IMG/VR virus record: IMGVR_UViG_3300021963_005402
Coordinates: 1-21,823 of that record
From: a virus
Length of the DNA: 21,823 bases
Direction: 5' to 3' (one strand)
Part shown: positions 21,741 to 21,823 of the stretch, in pieces
Layout of the letters: every line of letters begins with the position of its first letter
Numbering within the stretch: the stretch's first letter is position 1
Translations under genes and position numbers: made by a program
The notes under the pieces: generated by a model
What the model was told of the DNA's origin: nothing
The model's input: only the letters and a program-made list of their open reading frames with translations
Databases searched by the model: none

Positions 21741-21818
21741 ATGGGAAAAACATTTAGAAGAGACAATGACTTTAGAAAGAAGACTTCTAAAGTAAAAAAT
21801 AAAAATTGTCTAAATTAA
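21741..21818 (+). CDS. Very small basic peptide, 25 aa
   Basis: ATG at 21741 and TAA at 21816-21818 enclose a 25-residue peptide beginning MGKTFRRDNDFRKKTSK. Very short Lys/Arg/Asp-rich peptides with this kind of opening are common in T4-like phages and often overlooked. It starts 14 bases after the preceding stop with a weak taggt purine stretch ahead. No function is known; chance cannot be excluded at this length. Confidence 0.5.
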   Translation: MGKTFRRDNDFRKKTSKVKNKNCLN

Positions 21819-21823
21819 ATAAA

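Noticed and set aside
1-21823. tRNA genes, CRISPR arrays or insertion sequences
   Set aside because: The gaps are too short and show no cloverleaf, no spaced repeats and no transposase-like gene. The only mobile element visible is the homing endonuclease gene.

Overview
The window is a dense, AT-rich stretch of a large tailed bacteriophage of the T4 supergroup type. It carries a T4-like replication and recombination set (gp32-like SSB, UvsX, RNase H/FEN, gp41-like helicase), class Ia ribonucleotide reductase (NrdA/NrdB) and many small genes, almost all on the + strand with gaps of a few bases or overlapping starts. The host cannot be read directly. Most genes have no Shine-Dalgarno sequence, and two small proteins (14628-14945 and 18191-18574) look to me like proteins of environmental Gram-negative bacteria, possibly Verrucomicrobia-like. 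That host idea is weak.

Layout. 1-1023 is the C-terminal polymerase domain of a family A DNA polymerase, cut by the window edge; T4 itself uses family B. 1066-3868 holds three unrecognised genes, the last two overlapping. 3907-4833 is an A-rich free-standing homing endonuclease lying directly before the gp32-like gene. 4922-9439 is the replisome block: SSB with its own promoter, a perfect 16-bp tandem repeat at its start and a terminator behind it, then UvsX, FEN and DnaB-type helicase. 9544-12903 is nrdA-nrdB, followed by a small PQ-loop-like membrane protein and a Mom-like DNA adenine modification enzyme. 13727-14945 holds small genes ending in a secreted His-rich protein and a strong terminator. 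15050-18110 is a MoxR-type AAA+ ATPase paired with a protein carrying an HEXXH motif and a VWA domain. 18191-18574 is a small winged-helix-like protein with a hairpin terminator. 18626-18859 is the only convincing minus-strand gene. After it come a DUF4338-like protein, a Cys-containing small protein, a UV damage endonuclease and two small basic proteins.

How it works together: polymerase, SSB, recombinase, FEN and helicase copy phage DNA; NrdAB supplies dNTPs; the Mom-like enzyme probably modifies adenines to escape restriction; UvdE repairs UV lesions. The MoxR-VWA pair probably remodels an unknown protein complex.

The most interesting signals are regulatory. (a) ATATTTATATA (one copy with a single mismatch) lies exactly 4-5 nt before four start codons, including the minus-strand gene. 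(b) A set of TTGAC(A/G/T)-N17-TANNNT promoters, two of which overlap the stop codon of the gene before; two others would give mRNAs with almost no leader. (c) Two small genes share a leader plan: a 5' hairpin followed by AAACATAAAAC. Together these suggest much translation starts without Shine-Dalgarno pairing; nrdB, with AGGAGG, is the clear exception.
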